DNA from: a bacterium C-53
GTDB lineage: Bacteria; Bacillota; Clostridia; Lachnospirales; Lachnospiraceae
Assembly: GCA_003612525.1 (NCBI GenBank)
Contig: RAZD01000021.1
Coordinates: 1-64,000, forward strand
DNA length: 64,000 bases
Reading direction: 5' to 3'
Each line of letters begins with the position of its first letter. Within the stretch, counting starts at the first letter, position 1. The notes under the pieces are model-generated. The model was not told where the DNA came from. It ran no database searches and was given only the letters and a program-made list of their open reading frames with translations. A program made the translations under genes and the position numbers. Below, one piece after another: positions 14,790 through 23,805 of the stretch.

Positions 14790-15512
14790 TCACAGGAAAG
14801 CACCGTCTACATGAATCACCTGTCCTGTCAGGTAGTCGCCGGCATGCAGGAGGGACACAAGCGCCTGTGCGACATCTTCCGGTGTACCGAAACGGTCTGC
14901 CGGTATTTCTTCTATGAGCGCACGGCGTTCCTTATCGGTAAAACACCGGTTCATGTCCGTGTCGATGACGCCGCAGGCAAGCGCATTCACCTGGATGCCG
15001 CTTGGCGCAAGCTCTTTTGCAAGCGCTCTGGTAAGTGCGTTGACCCCACCTTTTGATGCGGAATAGGCGGCTTCCATAGAGGCTCCTGATGTTCCCCATA
15101 TGGATGAGATATTAAGAATCTTTCCCCGCTTGTTATGCACCATTATTTTTGATGCAAAATGGCAGGTGTTGTAGACGGCGGTCAGATTGGTGCGGATAAC
15201 ACGATCCCATTCTTCAGGCGTCATGTCTGACAGCAGTCCGATATGAGAAATTCCGGCGTTATTGACAAGGATATCCAGAGAACGAATGTCTTCAAAAATT
15301 TTGCTGACGAATTCATAATCGCCGACATCGCCGATATAGGTCCGGCATGTGATGGGATAGGAATGTTCCAGTTCGGTTTTCAACTTTAGCAGTTCTTCTT
15401 CTGATTTCAGACATGTGCATATCAAATGGAATCCTTCTTTTGCCAGGGCGCAGGCAATTGCCCGGCCGATGCCGCGGGAGGCTCCCGTAACAAGTGCATA
15501 TGTTTCTTTCAT
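14790..15512 (-). CDS. Short-chain dehydrogenase/reductase, FabG-like 3-oxoacyl-ACP reductase
   Basis: 240 residues, classical SDR: cofactor loop TGASRGIGRAIA (about residues 9-20), DVGD, NNAGISHIG, catalytic Ser in NISSIWGTSG, then YSASK (Tyr and Lys). GTPEDVAQALVSLL and YLTGQVIHVDGAFL at the end are typical of FabG. It lacks a fatty acid synthesis context, so substrate is uncertain. Start at 15512 follows GGGGGA by 8 bases. The longer frame upstream to 15824 has no support. Confidence 0.85.
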   Translation of the reverse strand: MKETYALVTGASRGIGRAIACALAKEGFHLICTCLKSEEELLKLKTELEHSYPITCRTYIGDVGDYEFVSKIFEDIRSLDILVNNAGISHIGLLSDMTPEEWDRVIRTNLTAVYNTCHFASKIMVHNKRGKILNISSIWGTSGASMEAAYSASKGGVNALTRALAKELAPSGIQVNALACGVIDTDMNRCFTDKERRALIEEIPADRFGTPEDVAQALVSLLHAGDYLTGQVIHVDGAFL

Positions 15513-15629
15513 AACAATAATCCCCCGTTTTTGCTCAATTTGCGAATTTTGGCGCAGGCGCAAATATTGCGCATCACATACAGAATATATTAAAAAATTT
15601 TCCGCATGTGGATTATTCAAACAAAATTC

Positions 15630-15665
15630 TCCTGTATAGAATGGTATTATACAGGATTTTTTTTT
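15630..15665 (+). terminator. Strong terminator without an obvious upstream gene
   Basis: TCCTGTATA / TATACAGGA stem followed by nine Ts, reading rightward. The nearest plus-strand gene (dus) ends 840 bp earlier and the space is filled by an oppositely oriented gene. It may end an unannotated short RNA or shield trxB from read-through. Confidence 0.7.
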
Positions 15666-15762
15666 ATTTGAAAATATGGGTAAATGTGTTTGTCTATAAC
15701 TGTACATGAAATGGGAAAACTGATAGAATAAAGAAAATGATTTTGAAAGGAACGGCATTGGA

Positions 15763-16686
15763 ATGGGAAATATATATGATTTAATCATTATTGGTTCGGG
15801 ACCGGCAGGATTATCCGCTGCCATTTATGCGAAGCGTGCACGTCTGAATGTGCTTGTAATTGAAAAGACCGGGATGAGCGGCGGTCAGATTTTAAATACG
15901 TATGAAGTTGACAATTATCCGGGACTTCCGGGAATCGGAGGTTTTGATCTCGGGCAGAAAATAAGGGAACATGCGGACCGCCTTGATGTCACATTTGTGA
16001 CGGATGAGGTGATAGGAATTGATCCTGCATTCAGCGTGAAAACTGTGTACGGGCAGGATACGGAATACAAATGCAGAACAATGATTATTGCAACAGGAGC
16101 CAGACATGCAAAACTTCAGGTGCCGGGAGAAAAGGAATTTTCGGGTATGGGCGTTTCCTACTGCGCCACATGTGACGGCGCTTTTTTCAGAAATCGTGTT
16201 GCGGCGGTTGTCGGCGGTGGTGACGTGGCGGTGGAAGATGCCATTTTTCTTGCGAGGGGATGTTCAAAAGTCTACCTTATACATCGTCGAAATGAGCTGC
16301 GTGCGGCAAAGTCATTACAGGAGGCTTTATTCCAGCTTCCGAATGTGGAAATCTTGTGGAATACTGTGGTGGAGGAAATTAGGGGTACAGATCAGGTGGA
16401 GGGGCTTGCAATTCAGGATGTACAGACGAAAAGCCAGTCCGAGCTTCCGGTGGACGGTGTATTTATCGCGGTAGGAATTCTTCCGAATTCCAATGAGTAT
16501 TCGGGAAAAATTTCTATGAATGGACAGGGATATATTATTGCGGGTGAAGACTGTGCGTCTTCTGTTCCGGGTGTATTTGCGGCCGGTGACGTGAGAGAGA
16601 AGAGCCTGCGGCAAATTGTTACAGCGGTTGCGGACGGGGCGAATGCGGTTACATCGGTTCAAAGGTACTTAATCGACAATAATTAA
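15763..16686 (+). CDS. trxB: Thioredoxin reductase
   Basis: 307 residues, NADPH-dependent flavoenzyme of the low-molecular-weight bacterial type. FAD site IIIGSGPAGLSAAIYAKRA (residues 8-26), redox pair C134-A-T-C137, NADPH site VVGGGDVAVEDA (150-160) and C-terminal FAD block GVFAAGDVREKSLRQIVTAV. It reduces thioredoxin; no thioredoxin gene is adjacent. A probable promoter TGTACA-17-TAGAAT (15701-15729) sits just upstream, and AAAGGAAC serves as ribosome site. Confidence 0.93.
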   Translation: MGNIYDLIIIGSGPAGLSAAIYAKRARLNVLVIEKTGMSGGQILNTYEVDNYPGLPGIGGFDLGQKIREHADRLDVTFVTDEVIGIDPAFSVKTVYGQDTEYKCRTMIIATGARHAKLQVPGEKEFSGMGVSYCATCDGAFFRNRVAAVVGGGDVAVEDAIFLARGCSKVYLIHRRNELRAAKSLQEALFQLPNVEILWNTVVEEIRGTDQVEGLAIQDVQTKSQSELPVDGVFIAVGILPNSNEYSGKISMNGQGYIIAGEDCASSVPGVFAAGDVREKSLRQIVTAVADGANAVTSVQRYLIDNN

Positions 16687-16772
16687 AAAATTTATATAGC
16701 AAAAAAAGCGGAAATTCTTAAAATAAATTAAATATTATTGTTTTTATGTTAACTTAAAATCAGTTCTGGTTG

Positions 16773-16816
16773 TTGACAAATATTACATCTGATGTTATAT
16801 TATCTTACAGATGTAA
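16773..16816 (+). promoter_or_regulatory. Promoter with palindromic operator for the NlpC/P60 gene
   Basis: TTGACA 16773-16778, 17-bp spacer, TATATT 16796-16801. The spacer holds ACATC-T-GATGT, and TTACATCTG (16783-16791) repeats inverted as CAGATGTAA (16808-16816). The latter lies within TTACAGATGTAA, a TACA-NN-TGTA palindrome like BlaI/MecI/CopY-type operators. Confidence 0.7.
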
Positions 16817-16861
16817 CAAATTTGTAACAAACAACTCAGTTTACAGGAGACTGATATCATC

Positions 16862-18325
16862 ATGAATAAAATTTTTACTCGGATAACAGCATGCTGTCTT
16901 GCGACTTCGATCGCGGCAGTGGGATTTTCTTATAGAACGGATGCTTCCAATTTATCTTCTCTTCTGCCGGTGGCAGGAATTGCGAGGGCATTGAACGAGG
17001 GGAAATCAGCAACGGCAGTTAAGGCAGATAAAATTAAGGTATCTGTTCCCGGAAATCAGCTTACGTCGATTTCGGCGGGAAGTATACCGGAAGCGTTGGA
17101 GGATGAAGAAGAGAATACAGATTCAATCGTAAAAGAGCCGGAAACAAAGGATTCGACAATAAAAGATGCGACATCGAATGATGATCCGGCGATTATTACA
17201 GTCGGTGCAGGGTCAGTGACAACAACGGAGACCGCAGAGTCGGAAGTATCCGTAGAGACTGTTGAAGAAACAGAGGAAGGCGGTTCGGAAGAAGTTGTAG
17301 TTGGTGAGGACGGCAGCATTTCATCTGAAGAAACGATTGTAGATGAGACAGATTCGGAAATGACAAGAGAAGAAGAGAAGAAGGCAGAGGAAGAGAGCTT
17401 TCGGAATCTTGTTATTGCACAGGTGAATGATTATGTGAATGTAAGGGCGGAAGCAAGCGAGGAAAGTGAAATTGTCGGAAAGCTTTACAATCATTCCGTG
17501 GGAGATCTTTTGGAAACGGAAGGAGACTGGATTAAAATTACATCCGGCAACACAACAGGATATGTAAAAGGAGAATATGTAGTGACAGGTGAGGAAGCCG
17601 TTGCACTGGCGAAGGAAGTCGGTGTCAGAATGGCTGTTGTCACTACCACGACTTTATATGTAAGAGAAGCGCCTTCAATGGGAGCTGCCGTAATTGGTAT
17701 GGTTCCAATCGAGGACGAGCTGACCGTATCTGAGGAGATCGAAGGATGGGCTCGTGTATCGATCGAGGAAGGTGATGGATATGTTTCTACAGATTATGTA
17801 AGATTATATACTGATTTTGTGAGAGCAGAATCGAAAGCAGAAGAAGAAGCCCGTCTTGCAAAAGAGGAGGCTGAAAGAAAAGCAGCGAGAGAAGCGGCTG
17901 AAAAGGCCGTAGCAAAGAATAAATCAAAGAGCAGCAAACGTTCAGCATCTTCCGGTGCGACATATTCGGCGGCAGGAAGCGGTACGGGAGCGTCAGTAGC
18001 GAACTTTGCATTGCAGTTTGTGGGAAATCCTTACGTATATGGAGGTACTTCGCTTACAAACGGTGCGGACTGTTCCGGATTTGTTATGAGTGTATACCGC
18101 AACTTTGGTGTATCACTTCCCCATTCTTCCGGTGGTGACAGAAGCGTGGGCTATGATGTAGGCGGACTGGGAAATGCTCAGGCAGGTGACATCGTATGTT
18201 ACTCCGGTCATGTTGGAATTTATATTGGAAACGGACAGATTGTACATGCCAGCACAGCGGCAACCGGAATCAAAGTATCCAATGCAAATTACAGAAATGT
18301 ACTGGCGGTAAGAAGAATATTCTAA
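16862..18325 (+). CDS. Secreted SH3-NlpC/P60 cell-wall endopeptidase
   Basis: 487 residues. A signal peptide covers about residues 1-28 (basic start, hydrophobic core, cut near TDASN). A long acidic, Thr/Ser/Glu-rich spacer runs from about 65 to 180. Two bacterial SH3 domains follow at about 184-240 (YVNVRAEASEESEIVGKLY) and 252-315 (TLYVREAPSMGAAVIGMV), then a Lys/Ala/Glu helix (about 320-360), and a NlpC/P60 domain at about 378-487 with Cys404 (DCSGF), His450 (GHVGIYIG) and His462 (IVHAS). It should cut peptide cross-links of peptidoglycan during growth or separation. Expression is probably controlled through the operator in its promoter. Confidence 0.92.
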   Translation: MNKIFTRITACCLATSIAAVGFSYRTDASNLSSLLPVAGIARALNEGKSATAVKADKIKVSVPGNQLTSISAGSIPEALEDEEENTDSIVKEPETKDSTIKDATSNDDPAIITVGAGSVTTTETAESEVSVETVEETEEGGSEEVVVGEDGSISSEETIVDETDSEMTREEEKKAEEESFRNLVIAQVNDYVNVRAEASEESEIVGKLYNHSVGDLLETEGDWIKITSGNTTGYVKGEYVVTGEEAVALAKEVGVRMAVVTTTTLYVREAPSMGAAVIGMVPIEDELTVSEEIEGWARVSIEEGDGYVSTDYVRLYTDFVRAESKAEEEARLAKEEAERKAAREAAEKAVAKNKSKSSKRSASSGATYSAAGSGTGASVANFALQFVGNPYVYGGTSLTNGADCSGFVMSVYRNFGVSLPHSSGGDRSVGYDVGGLGNAQAGDIVCYSGHVGIYIGNGQIVHASTAATGIKVSNANYRNVLAVRRIF

Positions 18326-18345
18326 TCTAAAAAAGAAAACACAGT

Positions 18346-18384
18346 AAAAGCGTCTCGAATGATTGCATTCAGAGACGCTTTTTT
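18346..18384 (+). terminator. Terminator after NlpC/P60 gene
   Basis: AAAAGCGTCTC / GAGACGCTTTTTT stem with a self-complementary loop (GAATG..CATTC) and T-run. Confidence 0.85.
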
Positions 18385-18518
18385 GTTTGACGGAGAATTC
18401 CGTATGCTGTATGGAATATTTTTGCCTGCCCCATATACCTGCCCGATTAGTAAAGATGCACAAAAAATCAAAATATCTGCAATTATGTCGAAAGTTATAC
18501 TTGTCGAATCCACATAAG

Positions 18519-18589
18519 TTATCCACATAAAAAAGCGTGGAAAAACGGATAAAATGGACTTATACACGAAGTTATACACATTATCCACA
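18519..18589 (+). promoter_or_regulatory. Cluster of four DnaA boxes
   Basis: TTATCCACA at 18519-18527, TTATACACG at 18560-18568, TTATACACA at 18572-18580 and TTATCCACA at 18581-18589, all in one orientation, the last three nearly touching. Three match the TTATNCACA consensus exactly. The intergenic space (18385-18838) holds no gene. Nearby genes are not those of a normal oriC (no dnaA, rpmH or dnaN), so a DnaA titration or regulatory site is more likely. Confidence 0.65.
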
Positions 18590-18693
18590 GGATTTTGATA
18601 AAAAATAGCGAAATATTATGGAAACAAAAGAAACATATGTTTTGTATGAAAGGTAAAAAATACAAAATATGACAAAAGAGTATCAAAAAAGTC

Positions 18694-18758
18694 TTGACAC
18701 ATTTTGTCAAAAGGAGAATGGCAATTTCATTGCGGCAGGACAAGTTTTATGGTATAAT
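18694..18758 (+). promoter_or_regulatory. Promoter region of hpf
   Basis: Extended -10 promoter: TTGCGG 18730-18735, 17-bp spacer ending in TGG, TATAAT 18753-18758. Upstream, TTGACA (18694-18699) and TGTCAA (18705-18710) form an inverted repeat that could bind a regulator. Confidence 0.6.
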
Positions 18759-18838
18759 TTACAAACAGGCACCAAAAACGACGGATATGCGGGAGCAGCG
18801 TACCGCGGTGCATAATAAAAGTAAAGGAGTTGGTCGCA

Positions 18839-19366
18839 ATGCGTTTTACAATCAGTGGGAAAAACATCGATGTGACAGATGGTCTCAGGACCGCAGTACA
18901 GGATAAAATCGGAAAGCTGGAGAGGTACTTTACACCTGATACAGAAGTGCAAGTAACGCTAAGCGTTGAGAAGGATAGACAGAAGATTGAAGTAACAATT
19001 CCTGTGAAGGGAAATATTATCCGAAGTGAGCAGGTCAGCAATGATATGTATGTTTCAATTGATCTTGTGGAAGAGATTATAGAGAGACAGCTCAAAAAAT
19101 ACAAGAATAAGATTGTTGAGAAGGAGCAGGGTTCCGGAAATCTGCGCCAGGAATTTATTGAAAAAGATTATGCGGACAGTGAGGAAGTACAGATTATAAG
19201 AACCAAACGTTTTGGAATCAAGCCGATGTATCCGGAAGATGCCTGCATACAGATGGAGCTTCTCGGACACAGCTTTTTCGTATTCCGCAATGCGGAAACG
19301 GATGAAGTGAATGTGGTATATAAGAGAAAGGGAAATACCTACGGATTAATTGAACCGGAGTTTTAA
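18839..19366 (+). CDS. hpf: Ribosome hibernation promoting factor, long form
   Basis: 175 residues. The N-terminal S30AE domain (MRFTISGKNIDVTDGLRTAV, KLERYFTP, VEVTIPVKGNIIRSE region) binds the ribosome decoding centre. The C-terminal dimerisation domain (IIRTKRFGIKPMYPEDACIQ, MELLGHSFFVFRNAETDE, VVYKRKGNTYGLIEP) joins two 70S particles into 100S dimers, as known for long HPF in Firmicutes. ATG 18839 is chosen because AAAGGAG lies 9 bases upstream; a TTG at 18830 is too close. Single-gene transcript with its own promoter and a hairpin after it. Confidence 0.93.
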   Translation: MRFTISGKNIDVTDGLRTAVQDKIGKLERYFTPDTEVQVTLSVEKDRQKIEVTIPVKGNIIRSEQVSNDMYVSIDLVEEIIERQLKKYKNKIVEKEQGSGNLRQEFIEKDYADSEEVQIIRTKRFGIKPMYPEDACIQMELLGHSFFVFRNAETDEVNVVYKRKGNTYGLIEPEF

Positions 19367-19377
19367 TGTGGACAGGA

Positions 19378-19420
19378 AGACATCCGAAAGCCTGCTTTTG
19401 GCTTTGGGATGTCTCTTAAA
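19378..19420 (+). terminator. Terminator after hpf
   Basis: AGACATCC-GAAAGCC / GGCTTTG-GGATGTCT stem (19378-19414) followed by a weak T-rich stretch. Confidence 0.65.
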
Positions 19421-19464
19421 TTTATGCGGGGAGAACGGTTTTTGGGAGAATGAAATGAAACTTA

Positions 19465-19493
19465 TTGCAAAATTAAAATGCCTATGATAAAAT
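19465..19493 (+). promoter_or_regulatory. Promoter of the butyrate operon
   Basis: TTGCAA 19465-19470, 17-bp spacer, TAAAAT 19488-19493, about 80 bp before thl. Confidence 0.6.
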
Positions 19494-19580
19494 GATAAAA
19501 GGTGACAATGATAAAAAAATAACAATCATTGCAAAGCCTTGAAAAACAGGCATTTGATAACATTGAAGGAGGACATTTAA

Positions 19581-20762
19581 ATGGCAAAGAAAGTAGTTTT
19601 GGCAGGAGCTTGCCGTACGGCTATCGGTACAATGGGCGGAACACTGAGCACGACCCCGGCAGCGGAACTTGGTGCAATCGTGATTAAGGAAGCGCTTAAC
19701 AGAGCGGGAGTTGCTCCCGATCAGGTAGATCAGGTATACATGGGATGTGTAATTCAGGCTGGTCTTGGTCAGAACGTGGCGCGTCAGGCATCAATCAAAG
19801 CAGGTCTGCCGATTGAGGTGCCGGCAGTTACTATGAATGTTGTTTGTGGCTCCGGTTTGAACTGTGTCAATCAGGCAGCACAGATGATCATGGCAGGAGA
19901 TGCGGACATTGTGGTTGCAGGCGGAATGGAGAATATGTCTATGGCTCCTTATGCAATTCCTCAGGGACGTTACGGATACAGAATGGGGAATGCAATAATG
20001 GTGGATACTATGATCAAAGATGCCCTCTGGGATGCATTCAATGATTACCATATGATTAAGACAGCAGACAATATCTGTGAAGAGTGGGGATTAACACGTG
20101 AAGAACTGGATGAGTTTGCTTTAAAGAGCCAGCAGAAAGCGTGCGCTGCTATTGAGTCCGGTGCATTCAAGAACGAAATTGTTCCTGTAGAAATAAAGAA
20201 GAAAAAAGAAACAATTGTATTCGATACGGATGAAGGCCCGAGAGCAAATTCTACAATTGAAGGTCTTGCAAAACTTCGTGCGATTAATCCAGGCGGATTT
20301 GTAACGGCAGGAAATGCATCAGGAATCAATGATGGTGCGGCTGCAATTGTTGTTATGAGTGAAGAGAAAGCAAAAGAGCTCGGTGTGAAGCCGATGGCTA
20401 CATTTGTTGCAGGAGCGCTTGCAGGTGTAAGACCGGAAGTAATGGGAATTGGTCCTGTAGCAGCTACACAGAAGGTAATGGCGAAGACTGGCATGAAGAT
20501 CGAAGACTTTGAGATCATCGAGGCAAATGAGGCATTTGCGGCTCAGTCTGTTGCAGTAGGAAAAGATCTTGGAATTGATGTAGACAAGCAGCTGAATCCG
20601 AACGGTGGTGCGATCGCGCTCGGACATCCCGTAGGAGCATCCGGATGCCGTATTCTTGTTACACTGCTTCATGAGATGGAAGCAAAAGATGCGAAGACGG
20701 GTCTTGCAACGCTCTGCATCGGCGGCGGAATGGGATGCGCAACTATCGTAACACGTGAATAA
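19581..20762 (+). CDS. thl: Acetyl-CoA acetyltransferase (thiolase)
   Basis: 393 residues. It condenses two acetyl-CoA to acetoacetyl-CoA, the first step to butyrate. Thiolase landmarks: nucleophile Cys89 in NVVCGSGLN, the loop [22 protein letters not shown], catalytic His in [15 protein letters not shown] and the second Cys in [10 protein letters not shown]. Full family length. GGAGG lies before ATG 19581. It is the first gene of thl-crt-hbd-bcd-etfBA; a hairpin terminator after thl may set thl transcript higher than the rest. Confidence 0.96.
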   Translation: MAKKVVLAGACRTAIGTMGGTLSTTPAAELGAIVIKEALNRAGVAPDQVDQVYMGCVIQAGLGQNVARQASIKAGLPIEVPAVTMNVVCGSGLNCVNQAAQMIMAGDADIVVAGGMENMSMAPYAIPQGRYGYRMGNAIMVDTMIKDALWDAFNDYHMIKTADNICEEWGLTREELDEFALKSQQKACAAIESGAFKNEIVPVEIKKKKETIVFDTDEGPRANSTIEGLAKLRAINPGGFVTAGNASGINDGAAAIVVMSEEKAKELGVKPMATFVAGALAGVRPEVMGIGPVAATQKVMAKTGMKIEDFEIIEANEAFAAQSVAVGKDLGIDVDKQLNPNGGAIALGHPVGASGCRILVTLLHEMEAKDAKTGLATLCIGGGMGCATIVTRE

Positions 20763-20779
20763 TTGAGAGAAATGTAAAT

Positions 20780-20822
20780 CACCAAGACTGCCGGGCGGCG
20801 CCCGGTGGTCCCGGTGTTTTTG
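20780..20822 (+). terminator. Hairpin terminator between thl and crt
   Basis: CACC-aa-GAC-tg-CCGGGC / GCCCGG-tg-GTC-cc-GGTG, a long GC-rich stem with two small symmetrical bulges, then TTTTTGTTG. No good new promoter is visible before crt, so it is probably a partial terminator inside the operon. Confidence 0.75.
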
Positions 20823-20874
20823 TTGTGTTTGCAGATTGATTATGCCGCATGGCAGAATGGAGGAAAGAGTAAGA

Positions 20875-21651
20875 ATGGAATTTGTATTATATGAGCAGAA
20901 AGGCGCTGTAGGCGTTATTACGATCAGCCGTGAGAAAGCATTGAATGCATTGAATTCAGCTGTTCTGGAGGAGCTTGACCAGACTCTGGACAGTGTAAAT
21001 CTTGAGGAAGTGAGATGCCTGATTTTGACAGGTGCAGGTGAGAAATCATTTGTTGCGGGCGCGGATATCGCTGAGATGAGCACGCTTACAAAGGCAGAGG
21101 GAGAAGCATTTGGAAAGAAGGGCAATGATGTATTCCGCAAGCTTGAAACATTCCCGATTCCTGTGATTGCTGCAATTAACGGATTCGCTCTTGGCGGCGG
21201 ATGCGAGATCTCCATGAGCTGTGATATCAGAATCTGCTCTGACAACGCAGTGTTCGGACAGCCGGAAGTGGGACTTGGAATTACACCGGGATTTGGCGGA
21301 ACACAGAGGCTTGCAAGACTTGTCGGCGCAGGTATGGCAAAACAGATGATCTACACGGCGCGGAATATCAAAGCGGATGAAGCTTACCGCATCGGCCTTG
21401 TAAATGCCGTATATCCGATCGAGGAGTTAATGCCGGCAGCAGAGAAGATGGCAGCAGGAATTGCGAAGAATGCACCGATTGCGGTTCGCAATTGCAAGAA
21501 GGCAATGAATGAAGGACTTGATGTCGACATGGATCAGGCAATCGTGATTGAGGAGAAGCTGTTCGGTGACTGCTTCGAGAGCCATGATCAGCAGGAAGGC
21601 ATGAGCGCTTTTCTTGAGAAGAGAAAAGAGAAGAATTTCATCAATAAATAA
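20875..21651 (+). CDS. crt: 3-hydroxybutyryl-CoA dehydratase (crotonase)
   Basis: 258 residues; dehydrates 3-hydroxybutyryl-CoA to crotonyl-CoA. Enoyl-CoA hydratase fold with FVAGADIAEMS, the oxyanion region FALGGGCEISMSCD with the first catalytic Glu and GQPEVGLGITPGFGGTQRL with the second. The start MEFVLYEQKGAVGVITI at 20875 matches the family and has GGAGG 11 bases upstream; ATG 20836/20842 upstream are extensions without support. Third-step enzyme of the operon. Confidence 0.95.
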   Translation: MEFVLYEQKGAVGVITISREKALNALNSAVLEELDQTLDSVNLEEVRCLILTGAGEKSFVAGADIAEMSTLTKAEGEAFGKKGNDVFRKLETFPIPVIAAINGFALGGGCEISMSCDIRICSDNAVFGQPEVGLGITPGFGGTQRLARLVGAGMAKQMIYTARNIKADEAYRIGLVNAVYPIEELMPAAEKMAAGIAKNAPIAVRNCKKAMNEGLDVDMDQAIVIEEKLFGDCFESHDQQEGMSAFLEKRKEKNFINK

Positions 21652-21731
21652 AAAGTATTTCTAAATAAAAAGTATTTCGGGAACTTTCCCGATTGCTCAT
21701 AGAATTATAGAAAATTTTAGGAGGAAACGAC

Positions 21732-22571
21732 ATGAAAGTAGGTATTATTGGCGCCGGCACAATGGGTTCCGGTATTGCACAGGCTTTTGCTCAGACGGAA
21801 GGCTATGAAGTATTTTTATGCGATATCAATGAAGAATTCGCAGCAAACGGAAAAAACAGAATTGCAAAGGGATTTGAGAAACGTGTTGCAAAGGGAAAAA
21901 TGGATCAGGCATCCGCAGATGCAATTCTTGCAAAGATTACAACAGGCGTAAAGACAATTTGCACGGACTGTGATCTTGTAGTGGAGGCTGCTCTTGAGGT
22001 TATGGATATCAAAAAACAGACATTTAAAGAGCTTCAGGATATCTGCAAAAAAGACTGTATCTTTGCTACCAATACTTCCTCCCTTTCCATTACGGAAATT
22101 GGTGCAGGATTAGACAGACCGGTTATCGGCATGCATTTCTTCAATCCGGCTCCTGTTATGAAGCTTGTTGAGGTAATTGCAGGCTTGAATACGCCGGATG
22201 AGACAGTGGAGAAGATCAAAGCGATCTCAACGGAAATCGGAAAGACTCCTGTTCAGGTAAATGAAGCTGCAGGCTTTGTTGTAAATAGAATCCTGATTCC
22301 TATGATTAATGAAGCAATCGGTATCTATGCAGAAGGCGTTGCAACCGTAGAAGATATTGATACAGCTATGAAACTCGGTGCAAATCATCCGATGGGACCT
22401 CTTGCGCTTGGCGATCTGGTTGGTCTTGACATCGTGCTTGCGATCATGGAAGTGCTTCAGGCTGAGACAGGCGATACAAAGTACCGTCCTCATCCGCTTC
22501 TTCGTAAGATGGTTCGCGGCGGACAGCTTGGACAGAAGACAGGCAAAGGATTCTACGATTATTCAAAGTAA
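21732..22571 (+). CDS. hbd: 3-hydroxybutyryl-CoA dehydrogenase
   Basis: 279 residues; reduces acetoacetyl-CoA to 3-hydroxybutyryl-CoA with NAD(P)H. N-terminal Rossmann site [18 protein letters not shown], the block [13 protein letters not shown], catalytic His in [16 protein letters not shown] with GFVVNRI, and the C-terminal domain ending [13 protein letters not shown]. Full length. GGAGG before ATG. Position between crt and bcd is the usual clostridial order apart from hbd placement. Confidence 0.96.
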   Translation: MKVGIIGAGTMGSGIAQAFAQTEGYEVFLCDINEEFAANGKNRIAKGFEKRVAKGKMDQASADAILAKITTGVKTICTDCDLVVEAALEVMDIKKQTFKELQDICKKDCIFATNTSSLSITEIGAGLDRPVIGMHFFNPAPVMKLVEVIAGLNTPDETVEKIKAISTEIGKTPVQVNEAAGFVVNRILIPMINEAIGIYAEGVATVEDIDTAMKLGANHPMGPLALGDLVGLDIVLAIMEVLQAETGDTKYRPHPLLRKMVRGGQLGQKTGKGFYDYSK

Positions 22572-22610
22572 ACAGGATTTCAATAGAAAAGATATGGAGG
22601 AAATAAAATC

Positions 22611-23762
22611 ATGGATTTTATGTTAACAAAACAACATGAAATGGCAAGAACACTTTTCAGAGAATTTGCTGAAAAGGAAGTAAAACCTCTGGCTCAGGAG
22701 GTTGATGAAACAGAAGTTTTCCCTAGAGGAACTGTTGAGAAGATGGCAAAAGCAGGATTTTTGGGCATTCCGATTCCGAAGGAGTACGGCGGACAGGGAT
22801 GTGATATTCTGACTTATGCTATGTGTGTTGAAGAGCTTTCGAAAGTATGCGGTACAACAGGTGTTATCGTATCTGCACATACATCACTTTGCTGTGATCC
22901 GATATTAACATATGGTACAGAAGAGCAGAAGCAGAAATATCTTCCTGATCTTGCAAGCGGAAAGAAAATTGGCGCATTCGGACTTACAGAGCCGGGCGCT
23001 GGTACAGATGCGCAGGGACAGCAGACAAAGGCTGTTCTTGAGGGAGACGAGTGGGTGATCAACGGCTCCAAGATCTTTATCACAAACGGTAAGGAAGCAG
23101 ACGTGTATGTAATTTTCGCTGTTACGGGAACGATTGAGAAACGCGGCAGACTGGTGAAGGAAATCTCCGCTTTCATCGTTGAGAAGGGAACACCTGGATT
23201 TACATTTGGTACAAAAGAGAAGAAAATGGGTATCCGTGGCTCATCCACCTACGAGCTGATTTTCACAGACTGCAGAATTCCGAAGGAGAATCTGTTAGGA
23301 CAGCAGGGTAAGGGCTTTAACATTGCAATGCATACTCTGGACGGCGGACGTATCGGTATCGCTTCTCAGGCGCTTGGTCTGGCTGAGGGCGCTCTTGAGA
23401 GAACCGTAGAGTATGTAAAAGAGAGAAAACAGTTCGGCAGAGCAATTGGACAGTTCCAGAATACACAGTTCCAGCTTGCTGATATGGCAACAAAGGTTGA
23501 GGCAGCGCAGTTACTTGTTTATAAGGCAGCAATTGCAAAGAGCACTCAGAAAGTATATTCTGTAGAAGCAGCAAAGGCAAAACTGTATGCGGCAGAAGTT
23601 GCTATGGAAGTTACGACAAAGGCTGTTCAGCTTCACGGCGGATATGGTTACACAAGAGAATACGATGTAGAGCGTATGATGCGCGATGCAAAGATCACGG
23701 AGATCTACGAAGGAACAAGCGAAGTTCAGCGTATGGTAATTTCCGGTGCATTATTGAAATAG
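22611..23762 (+). CDS. bcd: Butyryl-CoA dehydrogenase
   Basis: 383 residues, acyl-CoA dehydrogenase flavoprotein that reduces crotonyl-CoA to butyryl-CoA. N-terminal helical domain, [17 protein letters not shown] for FAD/substrate, [18 protein letters not shown], and the catalytic Glu in [16 protein letters not shown]. With the EtfAB encoded next it should form the electron-bifurcating Bcd-Etf complex that couples crotonyl-CoA reduction to ferredoxin reduction (known for clostridia). 39 bp after hbd, GGAGG site. Confidence 0.95.
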   Translation: MDFMLTKQHEMARTLFREFAEKEVKPLAQEVDETEVFPRGTVEKMAKAGFLGIPIPKEYGGQGCDILTYAMCVEELSKVCGTTGVIVSAHTSLCCDPILTYGTEEQKQKYLPDLASGKKIGAFGLTEPGAGTDAQGQQTKAVLEGDEWVINGSKIFITNGKEADVYVIFAVTGTIEKRGRLVKEISAFIVEKGTPGFTFGTKEKKMGIRGSSTYELIFTDCRIPKENLLGQQGKGFNIAMHTLDGGRIGIASQALGLAEGALERTVEYVKERKQFGRAIGQFQNTQFQLADMATKVEAAQLLVYKAAIAKSTQKVYSVEAAKAKLYAAEVAMEVTTKAVQLHGGYGYTREYDVERMMRDAKITEIYEGTSEVQRMVISGALLK

Positions 23763-23805
23763 AAACCAGATGAAATCTAACAAAATATAAGGAGTGGAAA
23801 ATACA

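Noticed and set aside
18385-18838. Replication origin
   Set aside because: DnaA boxes are present but there is no dnaA, dnaN, rpmH or clear AT-rich unwinding repeat set; kept only as a DnaA-box cluster.
20319-21245. Long minus-strand frame opposite thl and crt
   Set aside because: Antisense shadow of two certain genes, no ribosome site and low-complexity Ser/Thr-rich translation.
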